Below, piece by piece: positions 33,110-46,650 of a stretch of DNA of 64,000 nt. The notes under the pieces are model-generated. The model saw only the letters and a program-made list of their open reading frames with translations, was not told the DNA's origin and searched no databases. The first letter of the stretch is position 1, and each line of letters begins with the position of its first letter. This DNA comes from Sipunculus nudus (lineage: Eukaryota; Annelida; Sipuncula; Golfingiida; Sipunculidae): positions 97,068,330 to 97,132,329 of the forward strand of contig CM049307.1 of assembly GCA_026874595.1 (NCBI GenBank), in the 5' to 3' direction. The position numbers and the translations under genes are program-made.

Positions 33110-36100
33110 TGACTTTGTTTTCGAAGTTGCAAAAACATATGTTTATCCCCGCTCCCTATACCCAAATTTGAGAAAAAATATTGCATCGCCAGAAAACACA
33201 ACTGATGTGTCAAATTTGGGTTGATAATCTTCATTACTGCAAACGTTATGGGATCACAATGATCATAGCTTTCGGCAGATTGACCTTGAAGATAAAAGGT
33301 CATGGTCACCAGTTTTCTTACTCATCCGAGAATGAGGTAGAATGAACGGTAGTGTATAGGTTGGTTTTACAGGTCCCACAGGTATGATCTTATAGATCAA
33401 GGTGAAGGCATCAAATAGTCGGAGAACATGACAGAAACAATTTTGTGTCAAATTTTAGGGATATATGCAATACTTCAAATGTTATCACGTTCACAAGAAA
33501 GTCTATTTACAATAAACTATAAAATAGCTTTTGAAAATGCTAGCCAAGGTCCCTAGAACTAAAAAAAAACAGAGAGAGAAAGAGAGAGAGACAGGCCGAG
33601 AGAGAGCGAGAGTGGGAGAGAAAGAGAGGGAGAAAGACAGAGAGAGAGAGAGAGAGACGTTAACATATAACACATGCAGGTTTTTGTAAACAAGCTAGCA
33701 TTGTCTTTTAAAACAACCGTTGTAGGCACGGTAGTAACGACCCGAGGGTATAAAAAAAGTGTCTAATTACGTAATACTGAGAAACCATACCGGAAATGAT
33801 TAAATTACCGCAATAAAGAACATCAGGTCGGACAGGCGATATCCAATTTTTCTACTATGAAGATTTAAGAATAAAAAAGATAAATATTAGCAAGCAAATG
33901 TTTATTTATGGAAATACAAAGATAGGGGTTTGAGTTTTTAAGTTAGTTGCATCTTGTAGCATTGGGGATACTTTAATCCCTTCCTGGATAAAGTTTTCTA
34001 GAGTTTCACGTTTCCTCGAATGTTAACAGACGGAAGTGTCAATAAATATTACAGTCAATTCTGAAGGAAGTGTAACAGCAGATTTATTCACTTTATACTG
34101 TTTATATTCGCCTGCAAGCTTCAGATGATTTTATCACAAAGTTCCCTCAAATTAGTTTAGTGTTAACGTCTGCCTGTGTTTGTCCGATGTCGTTCTTCTG
34201 TTCATCCTTTACTATAGTGAACACATCGTGAATATAAAAAAAAATTTTTATTAAATACGAGATATTCCGGATGTGAAACAAACATCCAGCACAGGTGACT
34301 TTATAATAGAAAACCCACATTCAGCTCACGTGATTTATTTTCCAAAACACATTCAGCTCACGAGACATTTGATCAGAAACCCTTTCAGTTCATGGGACTC
34401 TTTATCAGAAACACGTGTCGCGTAATCAGAAATACATTCAGTCCAGTGACTTTTTTCAATCTTTTCAGGGACACAGATTCAGCTCACGGTGACTTTATTT
34501 AAAAAAGGAAATGTCACCAAAAGATGGCTTTGAGCACTGTTAGAGCAAGACTCAAGATGCATGAAAAAACAACGAATCTTAAACTTTAAATAATACGCCT
34601 CATACAATCAAAACCGCGAATGGTTTATAATTGTATACAGAACAAAATAAGGGGCTTAATATAGTCTTTGTAAAAATGACAATAATAGTGGTTGAATTTC
34701 TTTATAATGGATGGATAATTGAGTGAACGTTGAAGCATAAGCTCACATTTCCAATTTCTCAGTAGTGGTTGCATATATTATCAAGAAAAAAAAATGATCT
34801 ATTCATCGATTTTAGAAACTGGTTTTGCAATTTGCAACCTACGATTTTTTTATCAGTTGTACGTGGTACACAGTTTAGTACATGCATCTCATATAAATAT
34901 GAATAAATCCGCCATGATGCTAGAATATAATCAACCTTATGTTTGAGTCGCGCAGAATCTCGACTAGAGAATTAAGATTTTTCTTAACAGTCTTTATCAC
35001 ATATATGTATGTGCTATTTTAAAGTCCTCAGTTGAGATAACGTCATTATAATTATTACATGTGCTTTACCTATGTGCTATGCAGCTGATTTTCAAGAAAC
35101 ATGGTTCCTTGGTTGCAACTAAAACAGTACCCGTTCTCTTTTTTGCGGCAGGCGCGCGAGACTAATGGAGACCCTGTTATGTGCTGGACGGATTTCCATG
35201 GGCCAAGTTCCCTGGTGAATTTCAAATAGATGGCCCTGCGATGGACCCTTCATAAAAATTCTTCAGGAAACATGTCCCCCCTTAGGACACATTCGGCGTC
35301 ATTCCGGGCACTTTACACCTAACACGAGCATTTCAGAGGCTATGCCACGCAGGAGTTATTCGACAATGGTCGAGTGCCATCACGGACGGTTATAATATAG
35401 ATCAAAGCTGATTTTATTGATAAATAACAGTTTTATCAGTGAAGTGACTGGCCTGTTGACTACTTCCCAATCGAAAAAAATACAAACAGGTGAGACGCGC
35501 ACAATTCACTTCCTCCCTCAAGTCGGTCAGGTCTATTCCCAGTGTGCCCAGTAAAAGGAAGCCCGCACATTGAAATCAGCAGCACGTCCAGGAAGTTAAG
35601 AGTTAAGGCTGGAGGAAAGATGTCTGTGTTTAACTAGGATGTTCTGTAACAGGTAAGGTAAACATAACAAATAAACAAATAAAAGGTGCGAGTGGTTATA
35701 TATATAGTAGTGAAGACCTTTGAGAAACAGAACCTAACAGCGTCACTTATATATTTAAACTATACGAGTAATGACTGTTAGACTAATTCTGGCCCTGAAC
35801 ATATAACATCTATTTAATATCGATTTAATAATAACAATATAATTCTTGTTATATGGTTCCCTTTATCCTTACCCGATGGACAGTGCCACCTACATATCAT
35901 AAACCCATGGCAAAAACTCAGATAATTTATCAGTTTAAATTTTTGCATAAATTACAGGAGTAGATCCATCAATTCGGATTTTGGTAGGGGGCTGTGGCTG
36001 TGAATACACAACTCGGTAGGAATTTAAAATGGACTTATGCGACCGTACTTGTTTGTAGTCTCTCTGTCAAAACAACCGCTAGGGGGCGTGCACCCTAAAT

Positions 36101-37130
36101 TGCTTCCGGCATGACTATTTCAATCACCTATTCATCAAACGTCGTGCTTGATATTGCCATGAGAAAAGGAGGTCTCTGAAATCACTGTTAGCACGATGGA
36201 TTGAAAAATATATGCAAAAAATATAACACGACTCCAAGTATAGCGATAAAATAATACATATAATTAGATTGAATCAAGGGTTATGTAAATTGGTGTATGC
36301 CGATAAATATGGCAGGGTGTAATGAATTATAGGCTAACCCTCTGCGATAAGGCCATGCAAACAATTATTATAGAGTTCGACGGATTCGCCGGTCCTGTTT
36401 TTTGTGGATAATTTTTTTTACAAATGAAGACCAGGTCCTTGCTTATATTGCTAATTTGTGCTATGGCACAAGCTCCCTTAAAGAATTTTCAAAGGTATGG
36501 AAAATGGACTAATTTCTGTGTAGATCATATAAAGCATTTGAGGAATTGCAGCATATTTTTATACTTTTTAGGCAAACTGGCAAAATTCCATGTGTTGTGT
36601 TTCGACCGGTAAAAAAATATAGCTCGCTCGAAACATATTTTTTGTTCCAAGAATCCATAGAACAAAAATATATTTGTCTGTGGCCCTAGTATTAAACAGG
36701 AAGTATACGCCATGCCCCCCTCCCCGCCCACGGCCACCCACGTTTTCGTAGGGAAGAGCACAAACGGAAATATGATATTTAACGACTCTACTTTTTGTAA
36801 TACACCGGCATTTCTGTAAATCACCGAGGATTTAAATTAAATGTTTAGTTAATACTTGATTAAGAAGCATAGATTGCTAATGTTATTTTCAGAACTCTCC
36901 AAAAATACATGCATGTATATGCGAAAGCATAACATGTGCAGTGTACTCATAATTAGAGCGCATTTAACGGACCGCAAACCATTATAAAGGCTTGGCATAG
37001 AATGATAAGGCTATAAATTTAGTTGTGTCATATATACATATATCATATATGTCATATTTTCAATCAAGTCCTATAGATCACTCATAGCAATCATATTATT
37101 TAATCAAATTTTACTTTGCAAACTGTTGCG
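33110..37130. other. Intergenic DNA with low-complexity tracts
   Basis: It contains an AG-rich tract at about 33571-33658. A degenerate repeat of roughly 45-50 bp lies at about 34280-34510, with recurring cattcagctcac(g) motifs. A fragment near 35260-35400 (cccccttaggacacattcgg) resembles intron-2 sequence near 6811-6900. No gene is supported. Confidence 0.5.
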
Positions 37131-37133
37131 TTC

Positions 37134-38480
37134 AAATGGAACTTTAAAAACTCTATAGACAAAACAAAAGTCTACGAACTTTTCTGACCTATCTAGATTC
37201 CTCTGAGTTCATACGAAACTTTAAAAACTCTATAGACAAAACAAAAAGTCTACAAACTTTTCCGACCTATCTAGATTCCTCTGAGTTCATACGAAACTTT
37301 AAAAATTCTATAGACAAAACAAAAAGTCTACAAACTTTTCCGACCTATCTAGATTCCTCTGAGTTCATACGAAACTTTAAAAATTCTATAGACAAAACAA
37401 AAAGTCTACAAACTTTTCCGACCTATCTAGATTCCTCTGAGTTCATACGAAACTTTAAAAACTCTATAGACAAAACAAAAAGTCTACAAACTTTTCCGAC
37501 CTATCTAGATTCCTCTGAGTTCATACGAAACTTTAAAAATTCTATAGACAAAACAAAAAGTCTACAAACTTTTCCGACCTATCCAGATTCCTCGGAGTTA
37601 AGACGGAACTTTAAAAACTCTATAGACAAAACAAAATGTCTACAAACTTTTATCAGACCTACCTAGATTCCTCTGAGTTCAAACGGAACTTTAAAAACTC
37701 TATAGACAAAACAAAAAGTCTACAAACTTTTCTGACCTATCCAGATTCCTCTGAGTTCATACGGAACTTTAAAACCCCTATAGACAAAACAAAAAGTCTA
37801 CAAAACTTTTCTGACCTATATAGTTTCCTTTGAGTTCTATGGAACTTTAAAAACCCTATAGACAAAACAAAAAGTCTGTAAACGTTTCCGACTTACCTAG
37901 TTTCCTCTGAGCTCATACGGAACTTTAAAAACTCTATAGACAAACAAAAACTCTACAAACTTTTTCGACCTATCTAGTTTCCTCTGAGTTCACACGGAAC
38001 TTTAAAAACTCTATAGACAAAACAAAAAGTCTACAAACTTTTCCGACCTATCCAGATTCCTCTGAGTTCATACGGAACTTTAAAAACCCTATAGACAAAA
38101 CAAAAAGTCTACAAAACTTTTCTGACCTATATAGTTTCCTTTGAGTTCTATGGAACTTTAAAAACCCTATAGACAAAACAAAAAGTCTGTAAACGTTTCC
38201 GACTTACCTAGTTTCCTCTGAGCTCATACGGAACTTTAAAAACTCTATAGACAAACAAAAACTCTACAAACTTTTTCGACCTATCTAGTTTCCTCTGAGT
38301 TCACACGGAACTTTAAAAACTCTATAGACAAAACAAAAAGTCTACCAACTTTTCCGACTTACTTAGTTTCCTCTAAGCGCATCGGAACTTTAAAAACTCT
38401 ATAGACAAAACAAAAAGTTTACCAACTTTTCCGACTTACCTAGTTTCCTCTGAATTCATTCAGAACTTTAAAGACCAGGG
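37134..38480. repeat. 78-bp satellite array with higher-order repeat
   Basis: About 17 units built around ctctatagacaaaacaaaaa occur. Unit starts at 37228, 37306, 37384, 37462 and 37540 are spaced exactly 78 bp, with a 77-bp first step. The block from about 37741 is repeated from about 38052 (offset about 311 bp, four units) with shared private variants, so a four-unit block was duplicated. Because 78 is a multiple of three, one frame (26-residue period) stays open from about 37147 to 37665 before indels break it. I regard this as satellite DNA rather than a gene. Confidence 0.9.
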
Positions 38481-39124
38481 AAACTCAAGTTTCTCGGATA
38501 TCCGCTAAATGGAATGTCATCAAATAAAAAATTCAGGGGCCAGTGTGTCTGATGCTGGAATATTTAGCCTGATATTACGAGGTAAACACGAAACGATGGA
38601 TTTTAAAGAATGGCGTGCGCACGTAGAAAGCAGATAAAGGCTTAAACTAAAGGGCGTGGGGTGCAGCTTTAGATGTCGCATTAGAGTTATGGAATTTTGT
38701 ATAAATATTTTGGGTTCATTATAAAAATATATATTTGTTTCAGTAGTTCAGGAATGTTGAGAAACTTGAGCACGCTTCAGGACAAAGGTTCTGCGTTGTA
38801 AAAGAACACAATGTATATTGATCCAGGAACATAGTTCGCTCAAGCGACACAGCACTAAATTAAAAAAGTAAGGTGTACTGCTGTAGACGGGTCTACAATA
38901 TTGCTGTAGCGGGACTTCACTGTCCAAGTCCGAGTGCAGGAGTCCAGGCCTGTCGAGTCCCAGTCTGAGTCACTGAGCTGTAGAACTTTAGTTGAGAACT
39001 TTAGTAATACATATAAAGTGTATCTTTGATAAGCAGAATATGGCTGACAGAAATAGGTCAACACAGATTGCGCTACCTATAATTTATAAATACAGACCAG
39101 TTATATGTCATACTTCTCTAAATT
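38481..39124. other. Intergenic DNA, nothing firm
   Basis: It contains the second occurrence (about 38885-38985) of a gtccgag/gagtcc-rich stretch also seen near 27850 and 49090. Nothing else is recognised. Confidence 0.45.
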
Positions 39125-39590
39125 TTCGCAGCCGTTAATCTGAAATTAACTTCATCCCCCATTAACTCAAACCAATTTCAGATTAATCCCTACGATTTCA
39201 GATCACTTTTTCAAAATAATTATTTGTTAATATATATTTACTTATAATTCCTATATTTCCTTCTGGATTTATCAAATTAGGTTGATTCTTTTCATACTTT
39301 TGTATGTAATGGGTCATGCACTTTGCTGATGGGTATGAACTAAAATAAATATAATAAAATGTATAATGACAGTTTTGCCAATTTTATATTTTATATAATG
39401 ATTCCAAATTTTGAATATGGTTTGTCTTACATATTTTATTGAAATAACATATCGTGAATTATAAAGCATAAGAACGTATCATTTAGTGAAATAAGCCAGG
39501 GGGGTAATGTGAAATGAGGGGGTAATCTGAAATTTGTTTCAGGCTACCCACTGGGTAATCTTAAATGGGGGGGGGGGGGGGGGGAGTTAC
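39125..39590. mobile_element. Fold-back element, copy 2
   Basis: The left end has ccaatttcagattaatccc and the right end ggggtaatctgaaattt, giving long opposed arms. The interior (ggtcatgcactttg..., then aagaacgtatcatttag) matches copy 1. A poly-G run of about 20 closes it at about 39567-39587. Confidence 0.65.
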
Positions 39591-40184
39591 TTAAGTCTTA
39601 ATACCGGCCCATAACCCGGAGAATATCAGTCCAATTCTGTTGGACCTGTCAGCTGATAATCTATGCACGTTGTCTAGATATTATGAACCAACACAAAATG
39701 TTTGCTCAGCAGCCCGTGTTTTGCCCTATAACACTCAGATTATACATCACCATATCCTTATTTCAGGTTTCCAATTAGATATCCACAAGACTTTCCTCGA
39801 TTTTAAGTCTGGAGTCTCTTGAATTAACGGTTCCAATTTGCCCTATTAACGAACAACAAGACGAACAGACGAAGGACACAGCTACATGTAGCGCAGACAA
39901 TTTTCAATCAGCTAAGCTATCATGACTATCAAATTCAAACTGCTGAAAATGCACAATAAAACCTTATAAAACTGAACAATGTAGATACACAAAAGAATGC
40001 ACAATTTTAAACACTTTTACCAAGATTTGCATATATGCAAAACTGCGTACCAATCAACATAGCTTTTGCTGGAAATTTATTTTCAGGTTTCATTTACAGG
40101 TTTCAGAACAGGTTCAGTCTACCTGACCAATGTGTGCGACATTTCTGAAAAACGTACCTGTTGGACTGATTTCCTTGAAATGTT

Positions 40185-40690
40185 GCTTGAGGTGAGGTAT
40201 ATATGCGGGGATGATGCACATCTGTTGAGGTGAGGTATACATGCGGGGATGATGCACATCTGTTGAGGTGAGGTATACATGCGGGGATGATGCACATCTG
40301 TTGAGGTGAGGTAAATATGCGGGGATGATGCATATCTGTTGAGGTGAGGTATATATGCGGGGAGGATGCACATCTGTTGAGGTAAGGTATACATGCGGGG
40401 ATGGTGCACATCTGTTGAGGTGAGGTATATATGCGGGGATGATGCACATCTGTTGAGGTGAAGTATATATGCGGGGATGATGCACATCTGTTGAGGTGAG
40501 GTATACATGCGGGGATGATGCATATCTGTTGAGTTGAGGTATACATGCGGGGATGATGCACATCTGTTGAGGTGAGGTATACATGCGGGGATGATGCACA
40601 TCTGTTGAGGTGAGGTATACATGCGGGGATGATGCACATCTGTTGAGGTGAGGTATACATGCGGGGATGATGCACATCTGTTTACTTTTG
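40185..40690. repeat. 38-bp tandem array, about 13 units
   Basis: The unit contains gaggtatacatgcggggatg and then atgcacatctgttgaggt, repeated with few changes. Because 38 is not a multiple of three and no unit has a stop on the minus strand, all three minus frames stay open for about 190 codons with the same three peptides in rotation. This points to a non-coding minisatellite. Confidence 0.92.
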
Positions 40691-41319
40691 TATTATTCAC
40701 AATACGACAGCATAATAGGCCAAATTGATTAAAGGGAAAATTTTCAAATGGTCAATACACTCAAAAGCACACAAAAAAATCTTCAATAATGTGTGCAAAA
40801 TTTTGTACGAGTCCACCCAACCATTGCTGAGAAAAGCTCTTAACAGACGGACAACAAGGCGGACGGACGAGGGACTACGGACAGACTCCGCGTGAGTAAA
40901 CGTGGTTAACAGCCGATAATCTAAATATTCGACTACGAGTGATGAATTTACACTAAAGTATATATGTGAACTCACAAACAAAAATCCGTCTCCGGGGGCG
41001 GATTGGGGGAGGGGGAAGGGGGTGGGGATTAACCATAAAGGCTTGGGGAAAAACTCATAATACACCGTCACGTTTCCATTAACAATGTCTGTCTAGCTTA
41101 TAAATCATTTAAGCTTTCCCAGATTGTACGATTACAACCTAAATTTTCAAAAAATTCTACACTGGGGGGGGGGGGGGGGGGTAACCCCTTCCAATCCCTC
41201 CCCCCTCGGCGTTCACTTCTCATTGTTCAACATTCCTTGAATTCAGCTGAGCGTCATGGCCCAGTGGCCATTAGTGTAATTTATCTGCAAAACAAATATT
41301 CTAGTCCACAAAGACAAGG

Positions 41320-42430
41320 CCCTTTTTTTGTTTGGACAGATGATCACTTTATTTGAAGGTCTCATATATATAGAAAATACAAAAAATACATGTAGTGCCA
41401 CCAGTCTGCAGGAAATGATGAAAATTCCATGATTAATATATATCCAAAGAATCATGGCTATCAATGCATTAGGTATTCATATACTGGAGCTTTTGTATCA
41501 CATTTTTTTATTATTCGGGGGGGGGGGGGGGTTATAAGCCGAACAGTTCGGAGGATAAGAGTAACAGAGACCTAATTTCAGATTTCCAAGAAGACTTTTC
41601 ATGGACCTCCCTAGTCAAGTATGAAGATTCTAGGTCAAGGGGTTACGATTTGTGCCCTGTTGACAAATCACAGCTTACTTGAAGGAAAAAAATTGGAAAA
41701 AAATACAGGTGGCGCTACAAGGTTACAATAACTGATTGAACACTCCATGATCAATGTTCATGCAAGGAATCATGGTGAACAATGCAGTAGTTATTCATAT
41801 AATTGACCTTTCGTATCAATTTTTTTTATTAATCTGGGGGGATACTTACTAGACCCATAGCTCAAAGAATATGGGTAACAGAGACCTAATTTCAGGTTTC
41901 CAGAGAGACTTTTCATGGACCTCCCTTGATGTAAAGTTAGAAGATCCCAGGTCCAGTGCTTACAATTTGTGCCCTGTTAACAAAGGACAGCTTCTTTGAA
42001 GGTCTCAAAAATAGAGAAAAATTCGTTAAAATTTGAAAAAAATACAGGTGGCACCATCAGGTTACAGGAACTGATGGAACACTCCATGATCAATAATAAT
42101 GCAAAGAATCATGGTTTTCAATGCAGTAGTTATTCAGATAATTGGGCTTTTGTATCAATTTTTTATTATTCGGGGGGAGGGGGGTACTTAGGAGACCAAT
42201 TGCTTAAAGAATATGGATAACAGAGACTTAATTTAAGGTTTCCACAGAGACTTTTCATGGACCTCACTAGATGTAAAGTTAGAAGATCCGAGGTCTAGCG
42301 GTTACGATTTGTTCCTTGTTAACAGATGACAGCTTCTTTGAAGGTCTCATAAACAGAGAACAAAATTCGTAAAAATTGGAAAAAATACAGGTGGCGCCAC
42401 TAGGTTACAGAAACTGATGGAACATCACCT
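41320..42430. repeat. Tandem repeat of about 330-bp units (dispersed family)
   Basis: Successive units share cagagacctaatttcag, ttttcatggacctccct, gattctaggtc/gatcccaggtc, tttgtgccctgtt, and a poly-G closing run at about 41517, 41837 and 42172. Anchors at about 41504, 41819 and 42158 give spacings near 315-340 bp. Related single units occur at about 44940-45170, 46370-46650 and 58420-59440. No coding potential is seen. Confidence 0.75.
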
Positions 42431-44930
42431 AAAAATTAACAGTGGTTTGGGTGAAATGCGTTTTGTTGACTTTTAGATTTTGCACCATGTAGTGTCATGT
42501 TTCGACTCCACATCCTAACACATTCTCATACTCATCTGAAATATATAAAATTAATGTTTGGGAAAGTTAATCTATACATTTAAAATGTATGATGGGAATA
42601 AAATATATCCCAAATCAGAGAGACTTTTATCATTTTAAAATGCAATTAACACTTTTGAAGGTCAATGAAACCATCTTGGAATTAATGTAGGCAATGTAAT
42701 TTCTTCTGAAAACGTAGCCTAATTAAAATACCATAAACTGATGCATATTGTTTTGATTGTATCACCCTTTGATCTTTACATATCAGCTTAACTACTTGAA
42801 GGACTTGAACTCGTTGATATGACATGATGGCCCCATAATTGGATTTAGTCGATCAATTTGGAAGTATTTGGTGTCATTTGCTGGCAGGTGAAGAGCTGCA
42901 ATCGTGCTTATACTTATTATATATCAACAAAACGTTTTCAGTATCAAATGACTACCCAAATAATATAGACATTTACATGTGCACAACCATATTCAAACCA
43001 TTTTAATGGATTATGATATAATTATAAACCCAGCGTTCTATAGACAAGAAATATGCCTGAATTTACGATTTTATGTACATAACACATATGTTCAACTTAG
43101 ACCGATTTTATAGAAATGCTCATTTCCCAGGTTATTAAATGATCTTGTTAAAGTGGTCTTTTTTTAATATATTTTGCGAACAAATTGAAAAAACATGAGC
43201 ATATAAATTGATAAGCATATATTAAAACATGAGCATATGCAGACTTGAAAACATGTCAACAGAAATATTTATCATCATAACGATAACCTTTTTCCCAATA
43301 TTAAAAAAATAATTGAAAGTAATCTAAAACATGAAATGAACATCTTATAAACAGTCCTCACAGTTCACCTGAGATGGGTAACAGAGTTTTGTTATTGATT
43401 GTGAGGTTATAAGATCTAACACAAACGTGTTACTTTTACCACGATCTGAACTTTAAGGCCATTTTCTTCATTTGTTTCTGGTCTACTTAAAGCCCCAGCG
43501 CCCCCTAGTTGCCGTGAGGATGAGTACCGTCCACCCGGTCTATTATTCAAGAGCAAGAAATTCAAGCAAGTATCAATTCAAACGATTTGAATCATTTAAT
43601 CTTTCCATTTTAGTCATCTGATAGGGTTCAAGCTCATCAAGACCTCAAGACTTCCCTTGATCGTTGTCCACTCGGACTAAAGTTGTCCAATAGAACCTAA
43701 GCTTTAATTTGATATCCAAAAGTACACTTTTGCATCAGTTTGAAATGAAATTAGTTATTTTATTATGTTCGGCACCCACTTCTTGGCTACGATGCACTCA
43801 TACGCCCTCGACTCCAAAGAAACTGTTTTAACCCTTGTGTCTGTGGGGGTGGAGGGCATGTCAACATATATACCGGGTAAGGTCGCTGCTCCACATTATG
43901 ACCCCCAGCTGATACTGGTGTACACCCACCTTGATAAATTCCTTGTGTTCTGAACTTCAGTGTGGTAAACTATGTTGTTACAAAATAGACTGAGTTCTCT
44001 AATATGAAATCAGACGCATTAAATGGAAGATGTAGTGTTTCTTTAAATAATTCCCTCCTTACCCATTTAATTTTTGTTCAAGTGTTATTATTTTCTAAAT
44101 TTACGGAATTTGTGAAAAAAAAGTAAAAAATAGGTGTGCACCCCTCGGTGGATCCGACTATAAACCACTATTAATAACATCAACTAGAATTTATCTGTGT
44201 AGCCTGTGAGCTGTAAAATATGTTTTAAAAACATAAGGCCCTAATGCCCTGGGGCCTCAAATATTTTGTTAAATGATTTTAGTGTTATGATTTATTTGGA
44301 TAGTATTTGTCCAAAACTAAGCCCTGCCAATGTTTGATATTTTGCTACTGAATGTTGAAAATGTGGTCAATGAGGTCTAAATTCTCAACTTTGAGTTGTC
44401 CCTTAAACGATAGCATAAGCGAACCGTAAAATGTTTTAAAACCACAATGTGTTCATATTCAGGAATATTTTATCTGTTATTTTATTTTTAAAATGCCTGA
44501 AGTCTACATGTTCTTGAACCTTTCTTGTGAGTCATCCAAAGACATTCCGTCCAAACACACTGACACAGCCAGATGTTTATGTGCACATGCTATCTTTCTC
44601 TGTAGTTTTTTTTATTGTTTACAAGTCGATTAAAACAATTGTTTCATTCTAAAGTTTGCTCAGGGTGTCTCCAGAAAAGTAAAAACAACTATGTCTTTTT
44701 TTTATATATATAAAACAAGTGACCATTGAGTCATAACGCTCAGCTGACTAGGAAGACATTCAAAAAGGATTTTAATCATCTGAATGCCAAATTATGTAGC
44801 AGGTATTCCCACTCAACTGTAGCAATTGAAGTTCTTAAAATTCAACAAGAAAAAAAAGTTTCATGATAATATGTCCAGCCATTCTCAGGAAATCTAGCCT
44901 TTTTTATATGCAGTCAGCGAGTTAAAAAAT
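42431..44930. other. AT-rich intergenic DNA
   Basis: No gene is supported. A stretch at about 44714-44750 (gaccattgagtcataacgctcagctga) is close to the reverse complement of 41246-41276 (tcagctgagcgtcatggcc, then cagtggccatt), so the two could be opposed ends of one about 3.5-kb element. Confidence 0.5.
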
Positions 44931-45799
44931 GACTATTTTTTAGGACATCCCTGGATGTCAAGACAGAAGAATCAAGGTCCAACAGTAAAGTTTTTTCCCC
45001 TGTCTGTCTGTCTGTCTGGGTGCTTCAAATGTTTTTGGCAAGTAATATAGGTTACCATGACTTAATTTCAGGTTCCCATGGAGATTGCCCAAGATTTTTG
45101 GCCGGTGGCAGGCAAATATATAGGTCACCATGACTTAATTCCAGCCTTACATGGAGACTGCCCGAGACTTCTTTATACATTGGAACATTCTAGGGCTAGG
45201 GCAGACTTGGGTCCAAATTCTTCTAATGTAATCCATTTCAAATACAATTACTTTTAAAAGTAATAGATTACAATTAAAATTACTTTTGTGTTTAGGCCCA
45301 TTTACCTCATGCAAGAACAATAACTGGGCGAGAGTTTGGTTTGAGCCCTTTAATTTTTTTAACAGTCGTAACAATCTATATTATATAATGAATCGCAGTA
45401 GGATATGTACAAAGGGTCACTGTTAAGTGGTAATGTTATATTAAATTAAACATTTCATATCGCTTTAAAAGGGATGCAGATTGTGGTATTCAATGAAGCT
45501 TGTTGTAAAACCGAAGGAAACATATCAACTAAACATTATTATAAAGACACAGACGTGTGTATGTGGCTTTGTGTTACCTCTTAACAAACATAAACCTGGC
45601 AATTTTAATGAAGGTGTGGTTAAAAAGGAAAATAAAACTAGTTAAACATTATTCAAAAGAAAAGCTTGGGTATGTGGCTTTTGGTTACCATAAAACTGAT
45701 AGAACCGTGGCTTTTCAAGACAGCTGTTTCTGTATGTTTATTTACATAAAAATACACTTTATAATATTGTTAACAATATGCGACAACCTTTGTTAGACA

Positions 45800-45995
45800 G
45801 ATTCACCCTTTGAGATATTGTTTCTCTCATGGGGTTTATTAAAATAATATATCATGATTAAAAGCAATTTATCACTGAATTAAATCAGCAAGACTCATCA
45901 GTGTGGGGTTAACCTGAAATTAGGTTCAGGCTACCCCCAGGACTAACTTGAAAGTGATTTCAGATAACCGGGGGTAACCTGAAGTTTTTACATTG
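45800..45995. mobile_element. Fold-back element, partial copy 3
   Basis: Only the right arm is clear: gtggggttaacctgaaatt, ggttcaggctacccccagg and gggggtaacctgaag, preceded by the same ttaaatcag-type lead-in as the other copies. The left part is missing or too diverged to see. Confidence 0.5.
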
Positions 45996-46369
45996 GGATA
46001 TCTTTGATTAGAAACTTTTTTTTATTCAGTCAAAATTAATTAGGAGTCGGAGATAATAAACATATTATTTAAAATGCATATGTGCCTTTGAAGTATATGA
46101 AGAACAACCATGGTAAATAGCCAGGTATGCTTAATAAATTTGACAGTTTGATGGAATTATTCATATGAGACAAATATACCCTAAAGTAATTGTTCCAACA
46201 ATTACTTTTCAAAAGCAATTGATTACAATTGATTACAGGATCCACTGTAGATTTACCCAGGACCTGCCTGAACATCATGTTAGAAGATTCTAGGACTAGC
46301 GGATACAACTTGTGCCCCGTCTTACTGACTTGGTGCTAAAAATCATGTTTTCAGCCTGTAGTTCACAAA

Positions 46370-46650
46370 ATGTCAGGTCACCATGACCTAATTTTTAGTT
46401 TATTAGGAGATTTGCAAATGGACCTCCATGAATGTAGAGTTTGAAGTTTCTAGGTCTAACGGTTACGATTTGTGCCCTGTTAATGTTTCCTCTGAAGGTC
46501 TAAAAATCATAGAAAAAATGCGTAAAATAAGAAATAAAAAGTATGGTCCTACCAGTCTTCAGGACATGATGAAACACTCCATGATCAATATGCATGGAAA
46601 GAATCATGACAATCAATACATTAGTTATTCCGATACTATAGCAAAATGAT
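46370..46650. repeat. Dispersed copy of the ~330-bp repeat
   Basis: Shared anchors are ggtcaccatgacctaattt, ttctaggtctaacggttacg and ttgtgccctgtt, then gaaggtct and catgatcaatatgcatgg. The 73-codon frame over it is incidental. Confidence 0.65.

Noticed and set aside
37134-38480. CRISPR-like look of regularly spaced short repeats (also 57010-58410 and 59770-61680)
   Set aside because: Units are directly joined without unique spacers, and the setting is an intron-bearing eukaryotic genome. They are tandem satellites.
40103-40700. Three long overlapping minus-strand ORFs of about 190 codons
   Set aside because: All arise from one 38-bp minisatellite that lacks stops. The same peptides rotate through each frame, and there is no gene structure.
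43765-43953. 62-codon ORF with a methionine-rich start
   Set aside because: Too short, with no motif, splice context or conservation to judge by.
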